Shown here in pieces: positions 16,475-25,095 of a DNA stretch of 64,000 nt. The position numbers and the translations under genes were made by a program. Numbering within the stretch: position 1 is the stretch's first letter; every line of letters begins with the position of its first letter. The stretch covers positions 1-64,000 of the forward strand of contig NZ_QFFZ01000003.1 in assembly GCF_004369225.1 (NCBI RefSeq), given 5' to 3'. The stretch is from Pelotomaculum propionicicum. Its GTDB lineage: Bacteria; Bacillota; Desulfotomaculia; Desulfotomaculales; Pelotomaculaceae. The notes below the pieces were generated by a model. The model did no database searches. It saw only the letters and a program-made list of their open reading frames with translations, and was not told where the DNA came from.

Positions 16475-19276
16475 ATGACCGGAGGTTATTTGGCGCTGGT
16501 GCTGCACGCGCACCTGCCGTACATCCGCCACCCTGAAGATCCGGGGATAATGGAGGAGCGATGGCTGTTCGAGGCTATAACCGAATGCTATGTTCCCCTG
16601 ATCATGGCCTTTGAAAAGCTGGTCAAAGACGGTGTCAATTTCAAGATTACTCTTTCCCTATCACCGCCCCTGGTCACCATGTTGAATGATCATCTTTTAC
16701 AGGAGCGCTACCTGCGCCACCTGAAAAGATTAATTTCACTGGCGGAAGCCGAGATCGCCAGAAACGAAAAAAGCCCTGCCTTCAGAAATGTGGCAGAGAT
16801 GTATTTTAACCGGCTAAATGAGCTCCGCCGGTCTTTCGAAGATGATTATGAGGGCAACCTGATTTTGCCCATCCAGAGCCTGCAGGCGTTAGGGGTGCTG
16901 GAGGTGATAACCACGTGCGCCACGCACGGTTACCTGCCTTTGATTATGACGCGGGAGGCCAGGCGGTCGCAGGTGCAGCTTGCAGTAGAGCAGTACGGCC
17001 GTTTTTTTGGCAGGCTGCCGGCCGGCATCTGGCTGCCTGAGTGCGCTTACGTGCCTGGTGTGGATGAAATATTAAAGGAATTCGGGCTGAGATATTTCTT
17101 TGTTGAAACACACGGCATCAACCTGGCTAGCCCGGTTTCGCGTTACGGAGTATACGCTCCTGTTTTCTGCCGCTCCGGGGTGGCCGCTTTCGGCCGTGAC
17201 CCGGAAAGCTCGCGTCAGGTCTGGGACAGGCACACAGGCTACCCGGGCAACCCTTTTTACCGGGAGTTCTACCGCGACATCGGCTATGACCTGGACTTGG
17301 ATTACCTCGCTCCTTACCTGCCCGGGGGCAATATCCGCTGCGACACCGGCCTTAAGTATTTCAGGATTACAGGGCGGGGGGATTATAAAGAGCCTTACCA
17401 GCCAGATATAGCAGGGTTAAAAGCTGTTGAGGACGCGGTGGATTTCGCCGGCAAACGAGGCCAGCAGGTACGCCAGCTGGCTGAATGGATGGATCGCAAG
17501 CCAATTATTGTGGCTCCTTACGACGCTGAGCTTTTTGGGCACTGGTGGTATGAAGGTCCGATCTGGCTGGAAAATTTATGCCGGGCTGTTGACAGCGGGC
17601 GTGACGGCATTAGAATGTCCACCCCGGCTGGTTATCTTGGTGAATATGTTGAAAACCAGGTAGTGGATCTGGCCGCTTCCAGCTGGGGAGAAGGCGGTTA
17701 TAACGAGGTCTGGCTTAATCCCAGCAACGATTGGATCTATAGGCACCTGCACCGTGCTGAAACAACGATGGTGGACCTGGCAGATTTGTACCCGAATGCG
17801 TCAGGGGCAGTCCGCCGCACGTTAAACCAGGCTGCGCGGGAGTTGCTCCTGGCGCAGAGCAGCGACTGGGCTTTTATCATTAAGACCGGCACCGCGGTAC
17901 AGTATGCGGTACAGCGCACAAGCGAACATATCAACCATTTTAACAGCCTGACTTCCTCACTGGTGGACGGTCAGGTTAACGAGGAAGAACTGGCCAATTA
18001 CGAGAGGCAGGACAGCATCTTCCCGGATATAGACTATAACATATACAGCCGCCACTACCGTTTGAGCCGCGGCAGCAGGTCACGGGGCGGCCTGGCCGGT
18101 GAGCCTTTGAAAGTATTAATGCTTTCATGGGAATTCCCGCCCAGGACGGTGGGCGGCCTGGCCCGGCATGTTTATGATCTTTCGCGGGCGCTGGCCCGCC
18201 TTGGTGAAAATGTGCACGTGGTTACCTGCCCGGCAGCCGTAGCCAGTGACTACGAGCTGGTTGAAGGCGTGCACGTGCACCGTGTCAGCCAATCCGGTCT
18301 GACTGAAACAGATTTTATGAAGTGGGTTCAACAGCTGAACAGGTCAATGGAAATCCTGGCCTGCAGCCTGATGGACCACGAGGCCTGTGACCTTATCCAC
18401 GCCCATGACTGGCTGGTTGAGGAAGCCGCCACAGCCTTGAGCCGCAGTTACCGGCTGCCCCTGGTGGCAACCATACATGCCACCGAATATGGCCGCAACA
18501 GGGGTATCCACAACGATCTACAGCGCCGTATCCACAACCTGGAGGACAGGCTGGCCAATGCGGCGGCAACAGTAATATGCTGCAGCAATTACATGGCGGA
18601 AGAAATCACGGGGCTCTTTGGGGTTGCCAGGAAAAAAACGCACAGCATACCGAATGGTGTTGATCCGGCCAGTCTGGGTGTGCCCAGGCAGCTTCTGCCT
18701 GGTGAAAAAGAGGCGCGCGGCGGGGACAAGACTATACTGTTTATAGGGCGCCTGGTGCCTGAAAAAGGTGTGCAGGTGCTGCTGGAAGCCTTGCTGCACC
18801 TGCTCCCGCAGATGCCTGATGTTAAGCTGCTGGTGGGCGGGACCGGCCCCTACGAAGGTTTCTTAAAGGATAAGGCTAATAACCCACTGCTAAAAGATAA
18901 AGTGGAATTCCTGGGATTTGTCAATGAGGACCAGCGCAACCAGCATCTTAAACAATCAGATGTGGCCGTGTTTCCCAGCCTTTATGAGCCGTTTGGCATT
19001 GTCGCTTTGGAAGCCATGGCCGCTCAAATTCCAGTCATTGTTTCGGATACCGGAGGGCTAAGCGAGGTAGTCTCACACGGGATCGACGGCTATAAGGTGC
19101 CTCCCGGTAATCCGGGCCTGTTGGCTTATTACATCAGGGAGGTCCTGGTTAATCCCGGCCTGGCCCGTGACCTGACCAGGCGGGCCTGGAAGAAAGTGCT
19201 GACTGTTTATGACTGGCAGAGCATCGCCCTGGATACTCTGGACGTATACCGTGAGGCGCTGGCAGCTAAATTTTGA
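16475..19276 (+). CDS. GH57 branching-enzyme-type domain fused to a GT4 glycosyltransferase
   Basis: A 933-aa bifunctional protein. Residues 1-530 are a GH57/DUF1957 glucan-branching-type domain (LVLHAHLPYIRHP; nucleophile Glu189 in GIWLPECAYVPG; acid Asp350 in VAPYDAELFGHWW). Residues from about 545 are a GT-B fold GT4 enzyme of the starch/glycogen synthase-like class (MLSWEFPPRTVGGLARH, PNGVDP, LFIGRLVPEKGV, PSLYEPFGIVALEAMA). The fusion suggests that chain elongation and branching of an alpha-glucan are coupled. The start is ATG 16475 behind a GGGGGG site. Each domain is near normal family length. The donor (ADP- or UDP-glucose) is not readable. Confidence 0.92.
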   Translation: MTGGYLALVLHAHLPYIRHPEDPGIMEERWLFEAITECYVPLIMAFEKLVKDGVNFKITLSLSPPLVTMLNDHLLQERYLRHLKRLISLAEAEIARNEKSPAFRNVAEMYFNRLNELRRSFEDDYEGNLILPIQSLQALGVLEVITTCATHGYLPLIMTREARRSQVQLAVEQYGRFFGRLPAGIWLPECAYVPGVDEILKEFGLRYFFVETHGINLASPVSRYGVYAPVFCRSGVAAFGRDPESSRQVWDRHTGYPGNPFYREFYRDIGYDLDLDYLAPYLPGGNIRCDTGLKYFRITGRGDYKEPYQPDIAGLKAVEDAVDFAGKRGQQVRQLAEWMDRKPIIVAPYDAELFGHWWYEGPIWLENLCRAVDSGRDGIRMSTPAGYLGEYVENQVVDLAASSWGEGGYNEVWLNPSNDWIYRHLHRAETTMVDLADLYPNASGAVRRTLNQAARELLLAQSSDWAFIIKTGTAVQYAVQRTSEHINHFNSLTSSLVDGQVNEEELANYERQDSIFPDIDYNIYSRHYRLSRGSRSRGGLAGEPLKVLMLSWEFPPRTVGGLARHVYDLSRALARLGENVHVVTCPAAVASDYELVEGVHVHRVSQSGLTETDFMKWVQQLNRSMEILACSLMDHEACDLIHAHDWLVEEAATALSRSYRLPLVATIHATEYGRNRGIHNDLQRRIHNLEDRLANAAATVICCSNYMAEEITGLFGVARKKTHSIPNGVDPASLGVPRQLLPGEKEARGGDKTILFIGRLVPEKGVQVLLEALLHLLPQMPDVKLLVGGTGPYEGFLKDKANNPLLKDKVEFLGFVNEDQRNQHLKQSDVAVFPSLYEPFGIVALEAMAAQIPVIVSDTGGLSEVVSHGIDGYKVPPGNPGLLAYYIREVLVNPGLARDLTRRAWKKVLTVYDWQSIALDTLDVYREALAAKF

Positions 19277-19308
19277 CAGGCTGTGAGTGGAAAACTATAA
19301 TTTACACA

Positions 19309-19395
19309 GAGAATACAGGAGTCAGGACAGAATACAGAATAAGTAATAATAAATCCTTTATTCTGTCTCCTGTCTTCTGAATTCTGAATTCTGAT
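19309..19395. repeat. GAATTCAGGAGTCAG-type palindromic repeat
   Basis: GAATACAGGAGTCAGGACAG and neighbouring AGAATACAGAATAA pair loosely with TTATTCTGTCTCCTGTCTTC and TGAATTCTGAATTC. A relative lies at 52872-52957. Confidence 0.65.
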
Positions 19396-19409
19396 AATAG
19401 GGGTTTTTG

Positions 19410-20309
19410 ATGAAACGGGTTGTAAGTGTCAGCCTGGGTTCACCCCGGCGGGATTTTGCTGCTGAAATCGAAACAAAAGTCTGCAGGTTGTCTGTCAGAA
19501 GGATTGGCACGGGAGGAGATATTAAACAGGCGGCGGGGCTGCTGAAGAGTTTTGACGGCAATGTGGACGCCCTTGGCCTGGGCGGAGTTAATTTTGCCCT
19601 GCGGGCCGGCAACAAGAGCTACACACTGTGGGACGGCATAAGGTTAGCCTCTTTGGTGCAAAAAACCCCGCTGGTTGACGGGGGCGGTATTAAAGACACG
19701 GTTGAGAGAGAATTGATTCCGTTTATCCAGTCTCAGGCCGGTTGGCCGAGGCGGGGCCAGACTGTCCTGGTCGTGTCTGCGCTCGACCGTTACGGGCTGG
19801 CGGCGGCTCTGGAAAAAGCGGGATGCCGCTTAATTATCGGAGACGCCCTTTTTGCCCTGGGGTTGCCGGCGCCATTTTACTCACTGTCGTCTTTCCGGGC
19901 CGCTGCCTGCCTGACCCTGCCTGTTTTAGGCAGGCTGCCCATAGGTTGGCTGTACCCGGTTGGAGCAAGTCAGGAGGCGACAGTACCGCGCTTTGAACGA
20001 TTTTACCGCAAAGCTGACGTTATAGCGGGTGATTTTCATTTCCTGCGGCGTCACCTGCCAGGTGACCTCAGCGGTAAAAATATTATAACCAGCACTCTCA
20101 CCCCGGAAGATGTACACGAACTAAAAAAGAGAGGGGTCCAGTGGCTGGCGGCGGCAGGTCCTTCTTTCCATGGCAGGTCACTCGGCGCCAACATGTTGGA
20201 GGCGGCCATAGTGGCTATTATGGGTAAAGGTACCGAAACCCGCCCGGAGCATTACCCGGAACTTTTCAGGCAAGTCGGCTGGGAGCCCCGCCTGGAAAGA
20301 CTGAATTAA
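19410..20309 (+). CDS. Conserved protein of about 300 aa, often named quinate 5-dehydrogenase; function unproven
   Basis: The protein has a possible Rossmann-like arrangement (GQTVLVVSALDRYGLAAALEKAG) and glycine-rich turns (DALGLGGVNFALRAG, LVDGGGIKDTVER), but no motif I can tie to a reaction. Similar clostridial proteins are commonly labelled quinate 5-dehydrogenase; I recall that label and cannot verify it. There is no signal peptide. ATG 19410 is preceded by a weak AGGGG. It lies 45 bases before the MetE-like gene and likely belongs to the same transcript. Confidence 0.75.
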   Translation: MKRVVSVSLGSPRRDFAAEIETKVCRLSVRRIGTGGDIKQAAGLLKSFDGNVDALGLGGVNFALRAGNKSYTLWDGIRLASLVQKTPLVDGGGIKDTVERELIPFIQSQAGWPRRGQTVLVVSALDRYGLAAALEKAGCRLIIGDALFALGLPAPFYSLSSFRAAACLTLPVLGRLPIGWLYPVGASQEATVPRFERFYRKADVIAGDFHFLRRHLPGDLSGKNIITSTLTPEDVHELKKRGVQWLAAAGPSFHGRSLGANMLEAAIVAIMGKGTETRPEHYPELFRQVGWEPRLERLN

Positions 20310-20354
20310 ATAAAAATTTTACTATCTACAGAAATACTGAAAGGAGATTTTGCA

Positions 20355-21437
20355 ATGGTTTTTGAACCGAAAGGCCTGGCTACGGGAATAGGCAGTTTAC
20401 CGCATACCGGTGCTGAAGAAGCCTTGTCCGTGGTTAAAAAATATGTTCCCTGCATACCTCACTGGCCTCAGCTGCCGCAGCGCGGCAGGCAGGAGAACAT
20501 CGCGGAGCAGTTCCTGAAGCCCCTGGTAAATATAGGCCTGCTGGTTGATGACGGGGACAGGGTTTATTTTGACACAACCCGCCCGGACTGGGCGGATAAC
20601 CTGACTGCATTCTATTCTCTGTATCTGGCCTATGAGGATGGTGACCTCACGGTGCTGGACCAGTTTGCCTTTGAGGAAGACTCAGCGGCCGGGTTTTATG
20701 CCTTTATGGAAGACCTGAAAAAAGGCGCCGGAAGCGCGCGAGTTTTAAAAGGACAGGTTGTAGGGCCTCTGACTGCGGCCTTTCAGCTGAAAGACGAGCG
20801 GGGACGTTTTGCCTATTACAATGATCAGCTGCGGGACCTGATTGTGAAAACCATCGCCCTGCACTCGGTCTGGCAGGTCATACAGTTAAAGAAGTTTGGT
20901 CTGCCGGTACTCATTTTTATTGATGAGCCCTCGATCCGGGTTTATGGCAAGTCCAGTTATATCACTGTAACCAAGGAAGCCATTAAAGAAGACCTGGAAG
21001 CTGTGTTTCAGGCGGTACACTCCGCGGGCGCCCTGGCAGGCGTGCACTGCTGTGACGCTATTGACTGGTCGATACTTTTTGAGTCAAGTGTGGAAGTGGT
21101 CAATTTTGACGCTTACAACTACTTCAGCTCCATTGTTCCCTTTATAGCCTCTTTAAAAGAGTTTTTGAAAAGGGGCGGCCTTTTAGCCTGGGGTGTGGTC
21201 CCCACTCTGGATGACCTGGTTCTGGATGAGGACGGGGCTTCCCTGCTGGCAATTCTTGACCGTGAGTGGAAGGAACTGACCAGGCGGGGTGTTTCCCGCA
21301 AGCTTTTGTACAGAAACTGCATTATTGCGCCGGCCTGCGGGACGGGACTGCTTGACGCGGAACTGGCTGAGAAGATTTATGCTCTTGCCAGCTCTGTTTC
21401 TGAGAAACTGCGCTCCCGTGAGGGTAAGGAATCTTGA
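20355..21437 (+). CDS. Short MetE-like (UROD/MetE fold) methyltransferase
   Basis: A 360-aa barrel protein that begins ATGIGSLPHTG, typical of MetE C-terminal-like proteins. Likely zinc ligands are in GVHCCDA (His and Cys) and IAPACGTG (Cys). It is half the length of classical MetE (about 750 aa), lacking the N-terminal folate-positioning barrel. In several anaerobes such core-MetE proteins make methionine from homocysteine with a corrinoid protein as methyl donor; applying that here is inference. The start is ATG 20355 behind AAAGGAG. The stop overlaps the next gene start (TTGA). Confidence 0.8.
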   Translation: MVFEPKGLATGIGSLPHTGAEEALSVVKKYVPCIPHWPQLPQRGRQENIAEQFLKPLVNIGLLVDDGDRVYFDTTRPDWADNLTAFYSLYLAYEDGDLTVLDQFAFEEDSAAGFYAFMEDLKKGAGSARVLKGQVVGPLTAAFQLKDERGRFAYYNDQLRDLIVKTIALHSVWQVIQLKKFGLPVLIFIDEPSIRVYGKSSYITVTKEAIKEDLEAVFQAVHSAGALAGVHCCDAIDWSILFESSVEVVNFDAYNYFSSIVPFIASLKEFLKRGGLLAWGVVPTLDDLVLDEDGASLLAILDREWKELTRRGVSRKLLYRNCIIAPACGTGLLDAELAEKIYALASSVSEKLRSREGKES

Positions 21438-22240
21438 TCCCGGTTGATAATCACCTGCACACTAAATTATGCGGCCACGCATCCGGCGAGATTGAGGAAT
21501 ACATTGACGCCGCTGAGCGGAAAGGCATCCGGGAAGTTGGTTTTTCGGACCACCTGCCTTTGTATTGGCTGCCTCCCGGCAAAAAGATTATGAATTATGC
21601 CATGGATGAAAATGACCTGCCGCGCTATGCAGAAAGGGTCAGACAGGTTGGCAGCAATTCGCCGGTCAGTGTGAAACTGGGGATCGAGGCTGATTTTGTC
21701 CCCGGCTATGAAAAAACATTGGAAAATATACTGTCCCCATATCCTTTTGATTTCGTCATGGGTTCAGTTCATTTTATTGACGGGTGGGGTTTTGACAACC
21801 CGGACGAGATGGGGGAGTATGCCCGGAGAGACATCGACGAGGTTTATGAGCGGTATTTTACTCTTTTAAGACAGGCCGCCCTGAGCGGGTATTTTGATAT
21901 AATGGCCCACCCGGATTTGGTAAAGAAGTTCGGCTTCCGCCCAGTCAGGGACCTAAGCTCTCTTTATGAGGACACAGCGCGTGTGTTTAAGCAGGCAGGC
22001 GTTTGTGTAGAGGTAAATACAGCGGGGCTCAGGTACCCGGCCCGAGAGATTTATCCGTCCGCCAGGCTGCTGGAAGTCTTTTTCAGATATGGCCTTCCTG
22101 TCAGCATAGGTTCCGACGCTCACCACCCCCGGCAGGTGGGGAACGGTTTGGAGGAAGCAGTCGGGCTGGTTAAAAAAATTGGTTACCGGGAAATTGCCAC
22201 ATTTACCGGCAGGAAGATTAAATTTGTAAAAATTTACTAG
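21434..22240 (+). CDS. PHP-domain phosphatase, histidinol-phosphatase (HisK/HisJ) like
   Basis: A 268-aa PHP-fold metal phosphoesterase. Metal-binding motifs are DNHLHTKLCGHA near the start, FSDHLP, MGSVHF, MAHPDLVKKFG and GSDAHHP near the end. Length and order match HisK-type histidinol phosphatases, which carry out the penultimate step of histidine synthesis; other phosphate esters remain possible because no his genes are nearby. The start is TTG 21434, overlapping the stop of the MetE-like gene by four bases, so translation is coupled. Confidence 0.85.
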   Translation: MIPVDNHLHTKLCGHASGEIEEYIDAAERKGIREVGFSDHLPLYWLPPGKKIMNYAMDENDLPRYAERVRQVGSNSPVSVKLGIEADFVPGYEKTLENILSPYPFDFVMGSVHFIDGWGFDNPDEMGEYARRDIDEVYERYFTLLRQAALSGYFDIMAHPDLVKKFGFRPVRDLSSLYEDTARVFKQAGVCVEVNTAGLRYPAREIYPSARLLEVFFRYGLPVSIGSDAHHPRQVGNGLEEAVGLVKKIGYREIATFTGRKIKFVKIY

Positions 22241-22308
22241 TACCGGCAGGAATTATTTTACATTTACAGAACAGTATATGTAAATAATTGGTACTGCGGG
22301 GTGTTTTT

Positions 22309-22623
22309 ATGGACTATATCAGCCTGGGACTGGTATTTATTTCATCTGCCGTTTTCATAATTACTTTCTTCCTTGCAGCCGGCCGCTCAGGCCTCTGGCT
22401 TTCTGAAAAAAGAGCCTTTAATTCCAAAAAGGATTACGGGACTGCCGGAGATAAGAACGCCATAGTGGTGCATCTGCCCCAGGGACTCCGCCTGCCGGCG
22501 GACTATACCCTGGATTTAAAAGTATCCCTGCGCAGGGATGAAAAAGAAAAAACAGTGATCAAGCAGGAGACCACGCAAGACGTTGTCAAAAAAAACCGTC
22601 ACAGGCTTGACGAGTATCTGTAA
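22309..22623 (+). CDS. Small single-span membrane protein, function unknown
   Basis: A 104-aa protein with one N-terminal helix (residues 4-27, ISLGLVFISSAVFIITFFLA) followed by a hydrophilic, basic tail (KKDYGTAGDKNA, SLRRDEKEK). I do not recognise a family. The start is ATG 22309; an upstream TTG in frame at 22288 has no better ribosome site. It lies just before the dcw cluster and is closed off by a terminator. Confidence 0.65.
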   Translation: MDYISLGLVFISSAVFIITFFLAAGRSGLWLSEKRAFNSKKDYGTAGDKNAIVVHLPQGLRLPADYTLDLKVSLRRDEKEKTVIKQETTQDVVKKNRHRLDEYL

Positions 22624-22665
22624 AACAGTGCCCGGGCAACGAGTTTAATAGAGTGGGGATAAAAT

Positions 22666-22692
22666 AGAGAGATGTTATGTCTCTCTTTTTTA
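22666..22692 (+). terminator. Terminator before mraZ
   Basis: AGAGAGA (22666-22672) pairs with TCTCTCT (22680-22686), followed by T-rich sequence. It separates the upstream genes from the dcw transcription unit. Confidence 0.75.
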
Positions 22693-22766
22693 TTTCTTTA
22701 AAAAAAAAAATTTAAAATCTTTAATTTTTTTCTAAATTCCATAGGAATTTCAGCCGATTTATAGTA

Positions 22767-22795
22767 TAGTGGTGGAAAGTGGTTTTTTGTGGTGG
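22767..22795 (+). promoter_or_regulatory. MraZ-type direct repeats upstream of mraZ
   Basis: Three GTGGT boxes occur as TAGTGGT (22767), AAGTGGT (22777) and TTGTGGT (22788), spaced 10 and 11 bases, i.e. one helical turn. MraZ is known to bind GTGG/TGGG direct repeats in its own promoter, so these are the likely autoregulatory sites. Confidence 0.65.
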
Positions 22796-22823
22796 ATAGT
22801 TCATAGCTGGAGCTGTTCCTGAC

Positions 22824-23261
22824 ATGTTCATGGGTGAATACCAGCACAATATTGACCCCAAAGGGAGACTTTTTATACCTGCCCGCTTCCGAGAAGGCCT
22901 GGGGGACTCTTTTGTAATTACAAAGGGTCTTGACGGCTGTCTTTTTGCATACCCGCAGCCCGAATGGGACGCGCTTGAGCAAAAGCTGAAGTCCTTGCCC
23001 TTTACAAAGGGTGACGCCCGGGCCTTTGTTCGGTTTTTTTTCTCAGGTGCGGCTATATGTGAAGCCGATAAACAGGGAAGAATATTAATACCGGGCAACT
23101 TGAGAGAATTTGCCCATCTGGAAAAGGATGTGGTTGTTATCGGTGTCTCCTCCAGGGTAGAGATATGGGCGAAGAGACAGTGGGATGAGTACAATGCCAG
23201 GGCGGCCGAATCCTATGAGGAAATAGCGGAAAAAATCGTTGATTTCGATCTTGGAATATAA
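22824..23261 (+). CDS. mraZ: Transcriptional regulator MraZ
   Basis: A 145-aa protein with two AbrB-like swapped-hairpin repeats ([20 protein letters not shown] and [17 protein letters not shown]). MraZ forms rings and controls the division/cell-wall cluster by binding repeats in its own promoter, which are visible here. The start is ATG 22824. It is the first gene of the dcw cluster, followed by a half repeat element and rsmH. Confidence 0.95.
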   Translation: MFMGEYQHNIDPKGRLFIPARFREGLGDSFVITKGLDGCLFAYPQPEWDALEQKLKSLPFTKGDARAFVRFFFSGAAICEADKQGRILIPGNLREFAHLEKDVVVIGVSSRVEIWAKRQWDEYNARAAESYEEIAEKIVDFDLGI

Positions 23262-23281
23262 GTGCTGCGTTAATAAAAGAT

Positions 23282-23330
23282 AAAACAATTTGACAGGATT
23301 TACAGGATTATTAAGGATTAACAGGATTTT
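23282..23330 (+). repeat. GGATTAACAGGATT repeat, half element
   Basis: AAAACAATTTGACAGGATTT is followed by further GGATT(T/A)ACA words, but the matching inverted right arm is missing. It sits between mraZ and rsmH. Confidence 0.75.
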
Positions 23331-23434
23331 AAGAAATTAAATTGAATTATTAACAGTTTAAGGACAGTATAATTATAAACAGGGATTCTTAATAGACTAT
23401 AAAAGATGTGCTTTCAAAACGGAAAATTAAACTA

Positions 23435-24391
23435 GTGAGGTCGGTTTTCATAGAATACTATCACCAGCCTGTTATGCCTGATGAAGTACTGGAAAACCTA
23501 AAGGTTAAACCTGGCGGCGTCTTTGTGGACTGCACTCTGGGCGGCGCCGGCCATAGTGAAGTGATTTTAAAAAAATTGGGTGATGAACCCGGCGGGCGCC
23601 TGGTAGCTCTGGATCAGGATCAGGCAGCTATCAGTGCCGCCAGAGAAAGGCTGGCCCCTTTTGGGGACAGGGCGGTGCTGGTCCAGGCCAACTTTGTTAA
23701 ACTTGTGGAAATTCTCACCGGCATGGAATTGCAAGCGGTGGACGGGATACTGTTTGATTTGGGGGTTTCTTCCTACCAGCTGGACAATCCCGCCAGGGGA
23801 TTCAGCTACCAGTTTGACGCGCCTCTTGATATGAGAATGGACACGGGGCAGCCAGTCACCGCCAGGGAGCTTGTCAACAACCTGCCTGTGGCGGAACTGG
23901 CCAGGATCATCAAGGAATACGGGGAAGAACGCTGGTCTGCCAGAATTGCCAGTTTTATCGGTCAGGAAAGACAAGCAAACCCTATAGAAACTACAGGCCA
24001 GCTGGTGAAAATTATTAAAAAGGCTGTTCCCGCTCCCGCCAGGCGGGAGGGGCCGCACCCGGCCAGAAGGACTTTTCAGGCGCTGCGCATAGCTGTGAAC
24101 AGGGAACTGGAGATCCTGGAGGAAGCAGTTCTTGCCGCGGTAAAAGTTTTAAAACCGGGTGGACGAATATGTGTGATAACTTTTCACTCACTGGAAGACA
24201 GGATCATCAAAGACCTGTTCCGGCGGCTGGCTTCACCTTGTACCTGTCCGAGGGATTTTCCAGTTTGTGTTTGTGCGGGGGTTAAGACTTTAAAAATTGT
24301 AACCGTTAAACCGGTTACGGCTTCACTGGCAGAGTTGGCAAGAAACCCCCGGGCAAGAAGCGCAAAGCTGCGGGTGGCTGAAAAAATATGA
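23435..24391 (+). CDS. rsmH: 16S rRNA m4C1402 methyltransferase RsmH (MraW)
   Basis: About 314-327 aa, depending on start. It N4-methylates C1402 of 16S rRNA. SAM motif [11 protein letters not shown], then [39 protein letters not shown] and [10 protein letters not shown] are all family hallmarks. Homologues start at MEYYHQPVM; at that position this sequence has ATA (23450) with a well-placed GAGGT eight bases before it. Canonical in-frame starts GTG 23435 and GTG 23408 lack good ribosome sites. The coordinate given is the nearest canonical start; a non-canonical AUA start at 23450 is possible. Confidence 0.93.
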   Translation: MRSVFIEYYHQPVMPDEVLENLKVKPGGVFVDCTLGGAGHSEVILKKLGDEPGGRLVALDQDQAAISAARERLAPFGDRAVLVQANFVKLVEILTGMELQAVDGILFDLGVSSYQLDNPARGFSYQFDAPLDMRMDTGQPVTARELVNNLPVAELARIIKEYGEERWSARIASFIGQERQANPIETTGQLVKIIKKAVPAPARREGPHPARRTFQALRIAVNRELEILEEAVLAAVKVLKPGGRICVITFHSLEDRIIKDLFRRLASPCTCPRDFPVCVCAGVKTLKIVTVKPVTASLAELARNPRARSAKLRVAEKI

Positions 24392-24456
24392 TGACCTAAA
24401 GTCATGGCATATCCTTCCTGTTTAACGGTTCTATTCCGTACGGAGGTAGAATAATA

Positions 24457-25095
24457 TTGATAGTAGCTCAGGATAAGACAGGCTACCGCGGGTTTTCAGA
24501 CATGGATCCGCGCCCCGAAAAAACCCGCAGGAGAAGGTTTGTACAAAAGAGTCCGGTACCTGCGTTATCCGGACTTGTTCTGGTGTGCTTTTTAGTGGGC
24601 GTGCTGATAACCTATTACTTTTCCCAGGTGCTGACTTTAGGTTACCAGATTACCAAACTGGAAAAGGAACTCACCCTTCTGCGCGTGGAAAACAACAGTC
24701 TTGATGAGGAAATTCACAAGCTGAGCTCGCTGGAAAGGGTTGAGTACCTGGCTGTAAACAAACTGGGGATGGTAAAACCAGCAAACAACAACATTATGGT
24801 TTTAGCAGTGGCCGGCAGGCCGCAGACAGTTGACGCTGCCTCAGTCAACACTCAGGTTGCCGATAATTCCTCTGCCGGACCGGAAAAGAACCGTCTTATC
24901 AGAGCCTTCACCGAATTAGTTGGCCGACTGGAGAATTCTATGCGGCTGGGACTCGCTCCCGTTAATGAATTCGTAGAGGGAAAAAATGCAGACAACAACC
25001 ATTTTGATCCGGAAAAGAATAACCTGGGTTTTTCTGCTTACAGCGCTGGCTCTGATCGGGCTGATTTTTCGTCTGGCCTGGCTGCAGCTTGTTGA
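24457..25095 (+). CDS. ftsL: FtsL/DivIC-like cell division protein
   Basis: A 212-aa protein with a basic cytoplasmic tail, one membrane helix (about residues 35-58, LSGLVLVCFLVGVLITYYF) and an extracellular leucine-rich coiled coil (about 62-95), as in FtsL. FtsL pairs with FtsQ/DivIC to activate septal wall synthesis. At 212 aa it is long: the last 36 codons overlap the start of spoVD by 110 bases in another frame. Either this overlap is real or a frameshift extends the frame. The start at 24457 is ATA/TTG-like in context (TTG) behind GGAGGTAG. Confidence 0.82.
   Translation: MIVAQDKTGYRGFSDMDPRPEKTRRRRFVQKSPVPALSGLVLVCFLVGVLITYYFSQVLTLGYQITKLEKELTLLRVENNSLDEEIHKLSSLERVEYLAVNKLGMVKPANNNIMVLAVAGRPQTVDAASVNTQVADNSSAGPEKNRLIRAFTELVGRLENSMRLGLAPVNEFVEGKNADNNHFDPEKNNLGFSAYSAGSDRADFSSGLAAAC

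Noticed and set aside
20200-20360. SAM riboswitch or T-box before the MetE-like gene
   Set aside because: The gap is only 45 bases and has no room or motif for either; no leader structure is visible.
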